Source: DASPKM01 sp035628135
GTDB taxonomy: Bacteria > Bacteroidota > Bacteroidia > Chitinophagales > Chitinophagaceae
NCBI GenBank assembly: GCA_035628135.1
Contig: DASPKM010000010.1
Coordinates: forward strand, 868,001-932,000
DNA length: 64,000 bases
Reading direction: 5' to 3'
The translations under genes and the position numbers were made by a program. Shown piece by piece: positions 1-11,400 of this stretch. Below the pieces are notes generated by a model. It saw only the letters and a list, made by a program, of their open reading frames with translations, was not told the DNA's origin and searched no databases. Numbering within the stretch: the first letter of the stretch is position 1; each line of letters starts with the position of its first letter.

Positions 1-84
1 GTGACTGTTGAAGGTAATGCTTCGGCAAAGGTCAGCAGCAGCGGAATGACCACGGTGAAAGGCTCACTGGTAATGATAAACTGA
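1..84 (+). CDS. eCIS spike (VgrG/gp5-like, Afp8-type), C-terminal end only
   Basis: Only the last 27 codons are present, because the gene starts upstream of the window. The reading frame runs from base 1 to a TGA at 82-84. The residues alternate small, polar and valine positions (VTVEGNASAKVSSSG, then TTVKGSLVMIN), as in the repetitive beta-prism end of VgrG/gp5/Afp8 spike proteins, which often finish in a TVKGS-V-IN pattern. A PAAR gene follows after 12 nt, which is the expected partner that caps the spike tip. The assignment rests on this short tail plus context; another beta-helical baseplate protein is possible. Confidence 0.65.
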   Translation: MTVEGNASAKVSSSGMTTVKGSLVMIN

Positions 85-96
85 TAAAAAATTTTT

Positions 97-387
97 ATGC
101 CACCCGCAGCAAGGCTAACAGATATGCATACCTGCCCGATGTTCAACGGACCAGTGCCGCACGTGGGAGGTCCTATTGTGGCCCCCGGCGCCGTCACGGT
201 GATCATAGGCGGGCAACCGGCCGCAACGATCGGTGACATCTGCACATGTGTTGGTCCCCCGGATGCGATTGTAAAAGGATCGGGCACGGTAATGATAGGC
301 GGAAAGCCTGCGGCAAGGCTCGGTGATATGACGGCGCACGGCGGCGTCATCGTGAAAGGAGATCTTACAGTAATGATCGGCGGATGA
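97..387 (+). CDS. PAAR domain protein, spike tip of the eCIS
   Basis: This 96-residue protein is essentially one PAAR domain. PAAR proteins form a small zinc-binding cone that sharpens the tip of the VgrG-like spike of contractile injection systems. Visible hallmarks are PAARLTDMHTCP at the start, the repeated glycine-rich PAA-IGD and PAARLGD units, and the closing V-IGG repeats. His11, Cys13, Cys49 and His81 are candidate zinc ligands. The length fits the family (about 90-100 aa). It sits between the spike tail and a gp25-like gene; AFP-type loci usually have the gp25 gene before the PAAR gene, so the order is swapped here. It has no C-terminal extension, so it is a structural tip and not an effector fusion. 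Confidence 0.95.
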   Translation: MPPAARLTDMHTCPMFNGPVPHVGGPIVAPGAVTVIIGGQPAATIGDICTCVGPPDAIVKGSGTVMIGGKPAARLGDMTAHGGVIVKGDLTVMIGG

Positions 388-402
388 TTAAAACCATTAA
401 CA

Positions 403-834
403 ATGAACAACAGCTCTACCAATACATTTCTCGGAACCGGCTGGCACTTTCCGCCAAGCTTCGACAATACTACAGGCAATGTTGACCTGGTAAAGGATAT
501 AGATGACATCAATCAAAGCCTGAACATCCTGTTGTCTACCAGCCTGGGCGAAAGAGTAATGCAGCCTTCGTACGGCTGCAACCTGGAAGATTATTTGTTC
601 GAGCCGCTGAGCAGCTCCGTTATCGGGTACATACAGGATTTGGTAGAAAATGCCATCCTGATCTACGAACCGAGGATAAAGGCGGAAAAAGTGGAAGTAA
701 CGGCTGCCGACTCTTTCGACATCATCGAAGGGCGGTTTACCATCGAAGTGGAGTATTCCATTCCAGGCACCAACTCCCGCTTCAATTATGTATATGATTA
801 TTATAAGAACGAAGCATTGAAGACAATTCTTTAA
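403..834 (+). CDS. GPW/gp25 family baseplate protein (Afp9-like)
   Basis: The 143-residue product matches the gp25/GPW baseplate wedge family, the small protein that nucleates sheath polymerisation in phage T4, T6SS (TssE) and eCIS. The central stretch contains the family core: a D-V-L-V-DIDDINQSLNILLSTSLGERVMQPSYGC-type segment, where the LGER-M-P-YGC part is the most conserved piece, followed by a helix and a strand-rich end (TIEVEYSIPGTNSRFNY). The length is typical. It starts 15 nt after the PAAR gene and is followed after 25 nt by the first large baseplate gene, as expected for an AFP/PVC-type baseplate cassette. It is cytoplasmic and acts in particle assembly. Confidence 0.93.
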   Translation: MNNSSTNTFLGTGWHFPPSFDNTTGNVDLVKDIDDINQSLNILLSTSLGERVMQPSYGCNLEDYLFEPLSSSVIGYIQDLVENAILIYEPRIKAEKVEVTAADSFDIIEGRFTIEVEYSIPGTNSRFNYVYDYYKNEALKTIL

Positions 835-859
835 TCTTCTCTTTTATCCGACAGGTCTT

Positions 860-3800
860 ATGTCTCACTGCAAAAACATCATACACCCTTTCCAGAATGA
901 CCCCGGCATCAGCCAGCGCCAACGGTTAATGCCGGAATTGGATATGGATGCGCCGAAGATCGACGGCCGCACACTTGCAGACCTGCTGGAATATTTTACC
1001 AGGCTGGCAAGGCAAATCAATTACTACGACAAAGACCTGGTGATAAGCGACTGGCAGGTGTTTTTCAGCAAGAGCATTCCTTTCAATCTCGCGTCCATCA
1101 GCAAATACAATACGGCCGCTACTGAAGAAAAACTCGACCTGTACAGGGCTGTATTCAACAAGCGTCCCGGTAAAAATACTTTGCAGCTGCTAGTGCACTT
1201 CATGTATTACAGCACTATCTACCGCATCAACAGCTGGCATGAAGTGGTGAAGGGAAGCGGACTGCAGTTCGAAGCCATCCTGAGGAACCTGGTGCAGGAC
1301 AGGCTGCTGGAACCATTGACAAATTTCATCGCGCTTACCAATGCCGCCGGAAGGGAGCATTGCATTAAAGGAATTGATTTTACCATACTCGCAAAGAAAG
1401 ACAGCATCTGGAACCTCAGGCCCGAGGACGTGCTGGTGGTAGACAGGAGCCTGCGGCCACGCAGGGGAAGACGCAGAAGGCTCCTGGGATTTTTAGATGC
1501 CTTTGCGGCCATCTGGCCATCGTTTATCGAAGGCGTGAAATTATTGTCGAGCCTGGCGGATGACAGCATAGAAGACAGCCTGTTCGTGCAAAGCGATGAA
1601 TTGAAGCAGCAACATGCGCCGCACATAGCACTGATGGTTGCTTTTCTGAAACTGTTCCAGCATCTGCAATCGGACCTCAACGGATTTACGCGCAAGCACC
1701 TTGATTTTTTCTTTAAAGACGTATTGCGGCTGGTGGCAAGGCCCGCAGTGCCGGACCAGGCGCATATTGTTTTCGAGATACAAAAACAACTGGATAGTTA
1801 CCTGGTGAAGCAAGGCGTGCAGGTAAAAGATGCCAAGGATAAAAACAACCAGGAAATAGTTTTTGCGCTGGACAATGAGATAGTAGTGAACAAGGCACAA
1901 GTAGAGGAAGTAAAGACCTTATTCCTGAACCACCAGCTGGCACATGATAATGACCTGCTAACTTTTATAGACGGTGTTTACATGGCGCCTGTTGCAACCA
2001 AGGCCGATGGCATCGATAAAGATTTTGCGGAAAGCGATCCGAAGAACTGGCCTACACTGGGCGCGCAATACAGCAGGTTTACCGATGTAGGCAATACAAC
2101 TCCTGAATTATATCCTTATGCACGCATCGGGTTTATACTCGCATCGCCGGTGTTGTTGCTGAATGAAGGAGAAAGAACAGTTACTGTTAAACTTTTGTGC
2201 AATGTAAAAGCTACTTCTACCTGCGGCGGCACACCGCTTATTCTCGATCCCAACTTTTTTGCCCAATTGGTAGCTGCCATGGGCGAAACCTACATCATCG
2301 TTACAAAAGACCTGATTGCCCTCGCCGAAAAGAAAGGCGTGCAAAAAAACACGGTAGAAGAATTAACTGAATTGCTGGAAGAAATAAAGAAAGTTGGCGA
2401 GCAATGCTGTCCCGGTGAGACCATATTGAGAAAAGATAGCGTGCAAATGACGGTCGATGAATGGGACAATGATTTTTTTGACAACATACGCAACAACCGC
2501 CCCGCGGAGGTTGCCATATTGGAAGAGATATTCAGGAAACACCGCGTATTCAATATTGCATTCAGCGGCAAATCGTCCTGGATAGAGCCTTCCAGCATTG
2601 AAACGCTTTCCATCGCTGCCGCTCCCGGTAATAATTTTCTCATTACTATCGAAGTAAAACTACTGGCCGATAAACCTGCGGTTACTTATTTCAACGCCGA
2701 AGCATTGAAAGAAGAATTGCAAACGCAATTGCCGGTTGTCAAGATCGAACTGGACAATGAGCTGAGGCTTGCATACGATCCCGATGCCAATGCACGCAGG
2801 TGCTGCTTTGAGAACTGCCCCACAGACGAAATGCAATACATTTCTTTGTACCAGCTCTTCCGCGACCTGAACGTAATTAAAGGCGCGGATGAAACAAGGA
2901 TAGATGTAGAGGTCTGCGGCGTTAAAAACGTCCTGGTGCGCAACGAAGAAAACCTGCTGGATGTAAACAGCCCGATGGCCGCATTTGGCGTGAGGCCTAA
3001 ACTGGGTGCATCGTTTTATCTTGGCAGCAAGGAAATATTCAGCAAGGACTGGCGCGAAATATATATCAATACCGAATGGAAAGACAGGCCCGTTGATTTT
3101 GCCGCGCACTATGAACATTATTCCTATGGCCCATTCGAAGATGGCAGCTTCCAGATTACCAACGACAGCTTTAAAATGCGTGCCTCTGTATTGGAGAATG
3201 GCAACTGGCTGGTAAATGGGCAAAAAAATATATTTCAATCTCCGTCCGAGGCGCGCGCCGCATTCTGCAATCATACTCCGCCCGCCTGGAACCAGAATGT
3301 ATACCGCTATATAAGAGGCGATTTCCCCGGCAGCGCTTATCAACAGCTGCCCGTTGATATCACTGACCTGGCGCCATTGAACGTCAACTCGCGTTATGGG
3401 TTCCTGCGGCTTACCGTGGAGGGCGTAGGATTTCAACACGATCGCTATCCATTCGTGCTGGCAAGGCATATGATGGCTTTGGCCGACCTGGTAGATCCTG
3501 TTTCGATGAACGAGGCCATTCAACACCTTATAACTGCTGAGAATCTTACCGCTGCGGCGCTTGCCAGGGTAAACGATATGATACCCCGGGTGCTGGACAT
3601 TCAAAACAGGATCAACAATGTCATCGATAAATTAACGCATGATGAGTTCGGGCCCTTCGATCCCTTGCAGGACGGTGTGTTCTTTCTGATAGCTGAAATG
3701 AACACCGCGATAAACAACGCTATTGCTGAGATTGGCGTGCCGAATCTTCCTGCTGCCCTGGGACATCTTGCCAATGCCGCGTTCCTGGGAGGACAAATAC

Positions 3801-5449
3801 TCGGCAGGCTTGGGGGACCGGGGTTTCCCAATACCATCATCGACGATAGCGCCAACATACAGGCAGAGATTGCCTCTGTGCTCGTTAGTCTTGCCAACGA
3901 TGCCGACGGAGATCCGCATACGGCCGACCTCGTAGCAGGCGGATTGCACGAACTGGTAACAACGCTGATGGACAGGATCGTGGATATAAAGGACCTTTTG
4001 CAGGTAAACGATGCGCTCAAGAACGGCCTTCCGCTCGAAGCCTATACCCCGATGGCAAAAGACCTTACGGTTGACTACACCGCACGCGCATTGATCACCG
4101 ATATAGACCTTATTCACCTGTATCCTTACGAGAATACGCACAAAGATGTGCAGATAGATCTTCAGCCCCCGCTGTTCCCTACACACTGTGATGAAGGAAC
4201 ATTATTCATTGGGTTAAAAGAACTGAAGCCGGGAAGCAACGTCAGCATTCTCTTCCAACTGGCCGAGGCCACCGCCAATTCAGAAGCAAGCGGCGCAGAC
4301 ATTTCCTGGCATTATTTGGTCAATAACGAATGGGTATCCTTGCGGGAAGGCTTTGAAGTATTGGAAGATGCTACGAATGGCCTTACTACTTCGGGCATTG
4401 TGAAACTGTCGATACCCGGTAACATCACCATCGACAATACCATTCTATCCAAAACACTGCATTGGATAAAGGTATCTGCTGCAAGGAACGTGATAGCGGT
4501 GAGTGAAACCATCGGCATCCACACGCAGGCCGTAAAGGCAACTTTCGTCAATACAGGCGCACATGACCAATTGCGTTTAGACGCTGCGCTGGAAGCCAAT
4601 AAGCTTTCGAAATTGCTGGAGGCCGACGCCAATGTAAAAAAGACCGCCCAGCCTTATGAATCCTTCGGTGGACGCGTGCCGGAAGCAGAAGGCAATTTTT
4701 ATGTGCGCGTAAGTGAATGGCTGCATCACAAGGGACGCGCCATTCAGAAGTTCGACTATGAGAGACTCGTGCTGGACGCATTCCCGGAGATCTATAAAGT
4801 AAAATGCATCAACCACGATTTTAAATTGAATGCATTGCTATACCGCACCGACGTAAATGCCGCTCCCGGTTACGTGATGGTGGCGGTAATACCTGACCTG
4901 AACAAATTAAAATCGGGCCGCTCTTTCGAACCCAAGGCCCCTGTAAGCACATTGGAGAATATTACGGCTTACCTGAAAAAACGCAGCTCTCCGTTTGCGC
5001 GCATTAAAGTAGTGAACCCACGGTACGAAAAAATAGACCTCTGCCTGACCGTGCAACTGCTGAAAGGGAAAGACAAAGTGTTCTACAAGAAAAAGCTGGA
5101 AGAAGACCTACGCCTCTTCCTTGCGCCCTGGGCTGTGGGCGAATTTGAAAAGCTCAGCTTCGGGCAGTGCGTGAACCGCTCGGACATTGTGCGTTTTATT
5201 GAAGGAAGGGATTACGTGGACTACATCATTTGCATGCGCATGAACTTTGAAAAGGACTGCGAAAATGGTAAAGTCCCCGAAGTAGTGCAGGTATGCCCGC
5301 TTACGCCGCGCTCCATACTTGTGGGCGGATTCATAGACGTGTGCATACCCGATGAGGATTGCGAAAGCTGGAACGACGACGTAACGCAATGCAGCAAGGA
5401 ATTCGAGGTGGTTGATTTGTGCAAACCTGTTGTAACACCCATTAACTGA
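860..5449 (+). CDS. Large eCIS baseplate protein, J/gp6-like (Afp11-type), 1529 aa
   Basis: In eCIS this family forms the baseplate wedge that surrounds the spike and docks the sheath. The call rests on position directly after gp25 and on the C-terminal region. There, from about residue 1260 on, a KGRAIQKFDYERLVLDAFPEI segment is followed by PGYVMVAVIPDLN and an alpha/beta module with PFARIKVVNPRYEKIDL, the pattern of gp6/J C-terminal domains. At 1529 aa it is far longer than phage J proteins (300-500 aa) but similar to Bacteroidota eCIS versions. A basic patch (RPRRGRRRRLLG) lies near residue 200. It ends 14 nt before the second large baseplate gene. No signal peptide or clear membrane span is seen. 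Confidence 0.82.
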   Translation: MSHCKNIIHPFQNDPGISQRQRLMPELDMDAPKIDGRTLADLLEYFTRLARQINYYDKDLVISDWQVFFSKSIPFNLASISKYNTAATEEKLDLYRAVFNKRPGKNTLQLLVHFMYYSTIYRINSWHEVVKGSGLQFEAILRNLVQDRLLEPLTNFIALTNAAGREHCIKGIDFTILAKKDSIWNLRPEDVLVVDRSLRPRRGRRRRLLGFLDAFAAIWPSFIEGVKLLSSLADDSIEDSLFVQSDELKQQHAPHIALMVAFLKLFQHLQSDLNGFTRKHLDFFFKDVLRLVARPAVPDQAHIVFEIQKQLDSYLVKQGVQVKDAKDKNNQEIVFALDNEIVVNKAQVEEVKTLFLNHQLAHDNDLLTFIDGVYMAPVATKADGIDKDFAESDPKNWPTLGAQYSRFTDVGNTTPELYPYARIGFILASPVLLLNEGERTVTVKLLCNVKATSTCGGTPLILDPNFFAQLVAAMGETYIIVTKDLIALAEKKGVQKNTVEELTELLEEIKKVGEQCCPGETILRKDSVQMTVDEWDNDFFDNIRNNRPAEVAILEEIFRKHRVFNIAFSGKSSWIEPSSIETLSIAAAPGNNFLITIEVKLLADKPAVTYFNAEALKEELQTQLPVVKIELDNELRLAYDPDANARRCCFENCPTDEMQYISLYQLFRDLNVIKGADETRIDVEVCGVKNVLVRNEENLLDVNSPMAAFGVRPKLGASFYLGSKEIFSKDWREIYINTEWKDRPVDFAAHYEHYSYGPFEDGSFQITNDSFKMRASVLENGNWLVNGQKNIFQSPSEARAAFCNHTPPAWNQNVYRYIRGDFPGSAYQQLPVDITDLAPLNVNSRYGFLRLTVEGVGFQHDRYPFVLARHMMALADLVDPVSMNEAIQHLITAENLTAAALARVNDMIPRVLDIQNRINNVIDKLTHDEFGPFDPLQDGVFFLIAEMNTAINNAIAEIGVPNLPAALGHLANAAFLGGQILGRLGGPGFPNTIIDDSANIQAEIASVLVSLANDADGDPHTADLVAGGLHELVTTLMDRIVDIKDLLQVNDALKNGLPLEAYTPMAKDLTVDYTARALITDIDLIHLYPYENTHKDVQIDLQPPLFPTHCDEGTLFIGLKELKPGSNVSILFQLAEATANSEASGADISWHYLVNNEWVSLREGFEVLEDATNGLTTSGIVKLSIPGNITIDNTILSKTLHWIKVSAARNVIAVSETIGIHTQAVKATFVNTGAHDQLRLDAALEANKLSKLLEADANVKKTAQPYESFGGRVPEAEGNFYVRVSEWLHHKGRAIQKFDYERLVLDAFPEIYKVKCINHDFKLNALLYRTDVNAAPGYVMVAVIPDLNKLKSGRSFEPKAPVSTLENITAYLKKRSSPFARIKVVNPRYEKIDLCLTVQLLKGKDKVFYKKKLEEDLRLFLAPWAVGEFEKLSFGQCVNRSDIVRFIEGRDYVDYIICMRMNFEKDCENGKVPEVVQVCPLTPRSILVGGFIDVCIPDEDCESWNDDVTQCSKEFEVVDLCKPVVTPIN

Positions 5450-5463
5450 TACGAAAACCGATC

Positions 5464-8400
5464 ATGCCAGATAATACATCAAATACAAGATCGATCCTGA
5501 AGAATGATCCCGCGTTCGAAGGGCTGGATTTTGCCGCCATGCGCGCCGAAGGGATCAATTATGTGGCAGAGCTTTCAGGGAAAATATGGACCGACCACAA
5601 TGTGCACGACCCGGGCATTACCATCCTGGAGCTGTTGTGCTATGCGCTGATAGACCTGGGCTACCGCACCCGCATGCCCGCGGTAGATATTTTCAGCAGG
5701 GACCCCGCCGACCAATCGGAGGATGATAATTTCTTCACCCCCGCTCAAATACTTACCTGCAACCCGGTAACCATTATGGATTACCGCAAACTGCTGATCG
5801 ATATCAAGGAAGTAAAGAACGCGTGGCTTGAAGTGAATGAGGATTGGATCGATTGCGATGGCAATACCGGCCAGCCAACCACGTTGTTCGCGGCAGCCAC
5901 GCACCCCGGCGGCGACCAGGAGCAATGCAAGAACTTCCTGAACGGGCTGTACAAAGTGTACATTGAATTATACAAAGGTCCTTACACGCCACAAAACCTT
6001 TGGACTAAAAAAGAAAGGGATTACATAGAAGGTGTGGTGGAAAAAGTACGCCAGACACTGATGGCACACCGCAACCTGTGCGAAGACTTTGTATCCATTA
6101 CCGTATTGTGTAAGGAAAAGATCGGTGTATGCGCGGATATAGAACTGAACGCAACCGCCGATGCAGAGAAAGTGTACGTGAAAATTATCGAAACCTTAAA
6201 AGCATTTTTCTCTCCCGACCCCAAATACTACACGCTTAAGCAATTGCTGCAAAAGGGCAAGCCCATCGAGGAAATATTCGCAGGACGTCCTTACCTGCCC
6301 GAGAGCCACGGCTTTGTTGACACGGATGAGCTAGAATCCATTCCCTTCAGAAAAGAAATTCATGTATCCGATGTGTACAATGCATTGTTCGCCATAGAAG
6401 GCATCAGGACTATCAGAAAGCTAAGGTTGCGCAAGTGCGGCAGCGGCAATGATAATACCACTCCGGGCGAATGCGATTGGAAACATCATATTGCCTGGAA
6501 CCATACCACTGAATTTTCACTCGATTGCTCCGGCTTCCGCTTTTCGCGCAATGAAATGCCGGTAAGCGTGAACGAAAAAAAATACAAGGCATTTTTCGAT
6601 CTTAATTATTCCACTTCGGGCAAGGTATTGCACCAGGAACAATTCGATGCGCTGGACCTTCCCGTGCCCACCGGCATTTACAGGCCAGACCTTTCTCATT
6701 TTTATTCCATACAAAATGAATTGCCGCGTGTATATGGCATTACTGAAGGCGGCATACCTGAAACCGCATCGAATGAACGCAAGGCCTGGGCATTGCAATT
6801 AAAGGGCTACCTGTTGTTCTTCGACCAATTATTGTCGAACTATCTCTCGCAACTAAGCCAGCTAAGAAAACTGTTTGCATTTAAGAATAGCAAGAAAGAC
6901 GCGAACACTTATTTTTCCGCCCTGCCCCAACACGTTCCCGATCTTGACAAACTGCTCAGGTTCGGCAACGGAGAGGTGGATGCCAAATGCAAAATGGGCG
7001 ACAAGGGCTCGTTGCAAGCAATACCGGTGGAAAAAAGCATACTGGATGATCTGATCGCCCAGGATAAACTAAAGACCTCCGATATTTTCAACGATTTCGA
7101 TAATATACAGTATGTGACAGCTGCGGACCGCGATGCGGCTATCTATACGGTAATAGAAGATCTGCAGAACCGGAACTTTACCGTGTATACGGCGGCTGCC
7201 TGCGAAGGCAACTGGTTCTTTTATATTTATACTTCGTCCGATGAGCTGGCGTTGATAAGCCAACAATATTATGCCTGCGAAAAAGCGGCGAAGCTTGCCG
7301 CGGCCAATATTGCGTACGTAGGAAGTTTTAAAGAACACTACCGCAGGAGCACACAAAATAATTCATCGCTATCCACATTTCACCTGGAGCTGAACCTGTC
7401 AGGCTATGCGGTTTACCTGCAGCAAATGGCCGAAGACAAGGCATTGTACATGGAACGCAGGAAAGCCTTTCTGGACCACCTGCTCTCAAGGTTCGCAGAA
7501 TCATTTACAGATTTTGCCTTGCTCTCCTTCGATTCTTTGCAGGAGCAAGAGCTGAAGCAGCGCGACCTCATTAAAAAAGGCAAGTTCCTGGCTAACTACG
7601 ATACGTTGGGCCGCGATCGTGGCAAGGCATACAACTATTACATCAACGGGTGGAACACCACGAACATTTCAGGCTTCGAAAAACGCGTGCAATCGTTCGC
7701 AGGCATGGAAGACTGCTGCGGTCAAACGCTTTGCCATTTTGAGGTAATGGAATATACCGGCCAATACTACTGGAACATCGCGGCCGCCGGTAAAAATATT
7801 TTCAAGAGCAATACATTGTTCGACTCACCGGAAGAAGCAGCGGACGACCTGCAGGATTTCTTAAAAGCATTGAAGGAAGAAGGCGCTTATCAGCCGGTCG
7901 AAGTTCCCTTGCACAAAGCACATGCGCTGTCTATACAATATAAGGAAGATGCCATTGCTTATCCAATGTTCCAGCAGTCGGCAGACAAGGCGCGCACAGT
8001 AGGAGCGCAATTGCACCAGGTTATTACGGCAGCTCCCGCGCCTGATGATATTTTCGTAAGCAGCGAGGTGCACAGGCTTCAATTGTTTAACGACAAAGGC
8101 GAAACTGTCAGAAGAACGGTTCAATCGTTTCAAACGCTAAAACAAGCTACATCGGCTGCAAAGCAATTGGTAAAAAAGATCAACGAGGAAGATTGGGAAG
8201 CAACAGCGGCAGATGAAACGCCTAAAGCAAAGCTCGATCTGAAAGCAAGCAAATCGGATCCCTATAAGCTCATCGACATAAGCCATTTTGCGAAGCATGT
8301 TACCACTTGTCCCGATGAATACAAATGGCATCTCGATAATCCCTCGGGCGACCTGGTGCTTACGAGCGAGCGCACCTATCCTTCGCGGCAGGCCGGTATT

Positions 8401-11400
8401 GAAGCATTGTTGAATGAATTGACAGATTATGAAATAAACCAGCACGCGTTCCGCCTGCACGATGAGGGCGGTTACCGATTTGAATTGGTAGGGAAGGATG
8501 GGTCGGTGCTGGCTTCCTCGCCCGTTTTTGCAGACGAGAACGCAAGAACAGCGGCCATTGATTTCATCATCGATTTCGCCCGCAAAGAAAACGCCAACGC
8601 ACAGTACACTTATCACATCAGCCAGGCCTGCCACTGGCAGGTGCAATTCGGCGGTGGGTTGGTGTTCAGGAGCGAAGCCTTGCTGGCCGATCCCGAAAAT
8701 GCGCTGAACACCTGGAGAAAAGACAAGCGCGCATTCAGGGCAGTCGAAAATTATATATGGGATTGGGATGACCAGGGACTGCAGCAACTATCGGTGAAGG
8801 ATGACCGAAATAAGGTAATAGCACGGTTGCTGCCCAGGCCGCAACAACAGGGACTGCCGGAAGGAATTATTTCAATAGTACAATCAGCGCTTGCGAACAG
8901 GACCTTTACGGTAGAGACGGTGCAAATAGAATCGGGCTATGGGTTCCGCCTACACGACAATGGGCATGTGTTGTTATCAGGATACGAAGTTTACAACAGC
9001 CGCGGCGCCGCATTCTTTAACATGTTGCGCGCATTGGAAAAAGCAGGGCATGAGTCGATGTACCTGAAATCCGGCGACGAAGGCAACCGGGAATTTACTT
9101 TCCTGTTAAAAAATGATGAATCGCAATTCCTGGCCGAACATCCCGTACTGTACGATAATGAGAAAGAAAGGGATGATGTTTTGCAGCGCACCATAGAATT
9201 TTTGAAGGCCATGCGCGCGCCGGCCAATGCCATTAAGGAACCGGTGCGGTTCACATACAATATTACGAGCGATGAAAAATTGCTGTTGGTATCTGCTCAA
9301 AAGTTCCCCACCATCCGCGAAGCAGCGGAAAATGCAAACCAGATATTGATCCAGGCCGGCGATGCGGACAATTACCGCTTTCCTCGGGATCCCGCTACCG
9401 GCGAATACCGGGTAACACTGGTTGGGCCCGGCCAATGGGCAGCCGCGGCGCCGGGCAGCTACGCGGATGAGCAGATCGCAGAAGGCATCAGGAATAATAT
9501 CGTAGAGGCTGTCAGCCAGCACCTGTATTCGGTGCAGGTAACCGCTTTTCCTGATAAATGGCGGTTCAATTTACAGCTTGGCATCGAACCCTGGCGCGCA
9601 CAGTTTCAAAGTACGGAAGAGTATGAAAGTCCCGAGCTCGCGCTGCAGGCCTATAAAAAAATGGCAGGTGATATGACGGGACTTAAGATACAACGCGCCG
9701 AAGGAAGGACGCAGCTTGTATCCAAACAAAAGATCAATAAGTCGAATATAACCGCTAACATGCAGCAGTTGCAACAGCAACAGCAAATCCAGGCCCAGGC
9801 ACAAGTTCCGGCGCCCGTACAGGAAGATGCCACAGCCGATGCAGCACTCGCCATCTCGCAATTGTTGCATCAGCTTTCAACTACCGAAGACAAAAGAGCG
9901 CTGCAAAGAATGATCAAGAAAGACGCCATGGCCGAGCAAGGTACCTGGGTGTACCGCGTACGGCACAGGGATGAATACTTTGCTTATCACCTGGATTGCA
10001 ACAACACGCAAGACACCGACGTACTCATTAAAGACCTGTACGATGCGGTAACCCACAAACCTGACTACCTGCTCATTTGCCTCGGCGGTGATATTATTTA
10101 TAAACGAAGGGATGCCGCCGGCGAATACCATTACCATTACACGATCAAGGCGCGGAATATATTGTATCCCGGACCCTGCGGACAGCAGGAACTGGTATTG
10201 TTCATCAGCACCCAGGGATATGAATCGCCACAGGACGCGGAAAAAGCTTTCAATGAACAATACCTGACAGTGCTCAAGCGTGCATCGAAGTCATTCAATT
10301 ATGGAGAGGATAAATACATTTCACTGGAAGAGACATTTTTTGCACCCGGCGATAGCTGTGCGCAGGAAAGCTCGGTGGTATATGTTCCGAAAGAAACGCT
10401 GGAAAATTATTATGGCAACGATACTGCGGCGGCCGTTGATGTGCTAACCGAATTGGCAAAAAGCTATCCCATCAGGTTGAGTGGCCGCGGCAGGTACAAG
10501 TTCAGCCTGTACGATTACAAAAAGAAGCGGTCATATTTCATAAGCGCAGCTTATTATGATTCTCCTACAGAAGCCATGAAGGCATTCATGTTCCTGCTGG
10601 TGCTGGTAAAAAATAAAAAGAACTATTACATCTACTGCGATCCCGACACGGGCAACTCCTTCATTGTTATCAGGGAAATATTGCTGGAAAGCAACCGCCG
10701 TTTCCTCACCGAAGCAGATGCGTGGGGCCGCGAGGGAATAGAAAAGCTGGTAGCGGTTTCGCAGACTGAGGGCGCTTTTCATATTTACAATAACCCCGAT
10801 GATTGCTGCTTCTCGTTTTTCGTGGCTTGCAAAAGCAAGATCATACATCCCTGCACCTACGATACGCCTGCTACCCGCGATGAAGCGCTGCGGAAATTGT
10901 ACCAGGGCCTTTCAACTTACCAGGTACCGGAACTGCCTGTGATAACGGTCAGCGCCGACCAACAATATTACCTGGTATCCTATAAAGGCAATTCAATAGC
11001 AGAATTACCTGTTCCTTCCGGAACTCAACCCACAGCCGGGCTTTGCAACGCTACATTCTTCGACTTTATAGAATGGTTATTGAAAGTAACAAAACTTTCC
11101 CCTGTAACTGAAAATGGTTACCTGGTATTAAAGGATGCTGAAGATCCCGATAAGGTATGGGCGCGCGTACAAGGCATTGCAGCCGATGACTGGAAAGAGA
11201 TGCTGATAGACATGGCCATCCAATTCCCATTCTTCAGAAAGGACGGGCATTATTATTTCCGCATTCCCTATCCCAACACAGCTGATGATCAATCGCTGGC
11301 AGATCCTTGCGGTTGCGACGAGCAATTGCCGCCCGACCCGCGCGATTGTTATACTGCCTGGATAGGCGGTTGCTACAACACCTGCGAAGAGGCGATCACC

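Noticed and set aside
2660..3604. 314-codon minus-strand open frame within the first large baseplate gene
   Set aside because: It lies entirely opposite a gene with clear baseplate features, and its translation shows no domain or signal pattern; it is a shadow of GC-biased codons.
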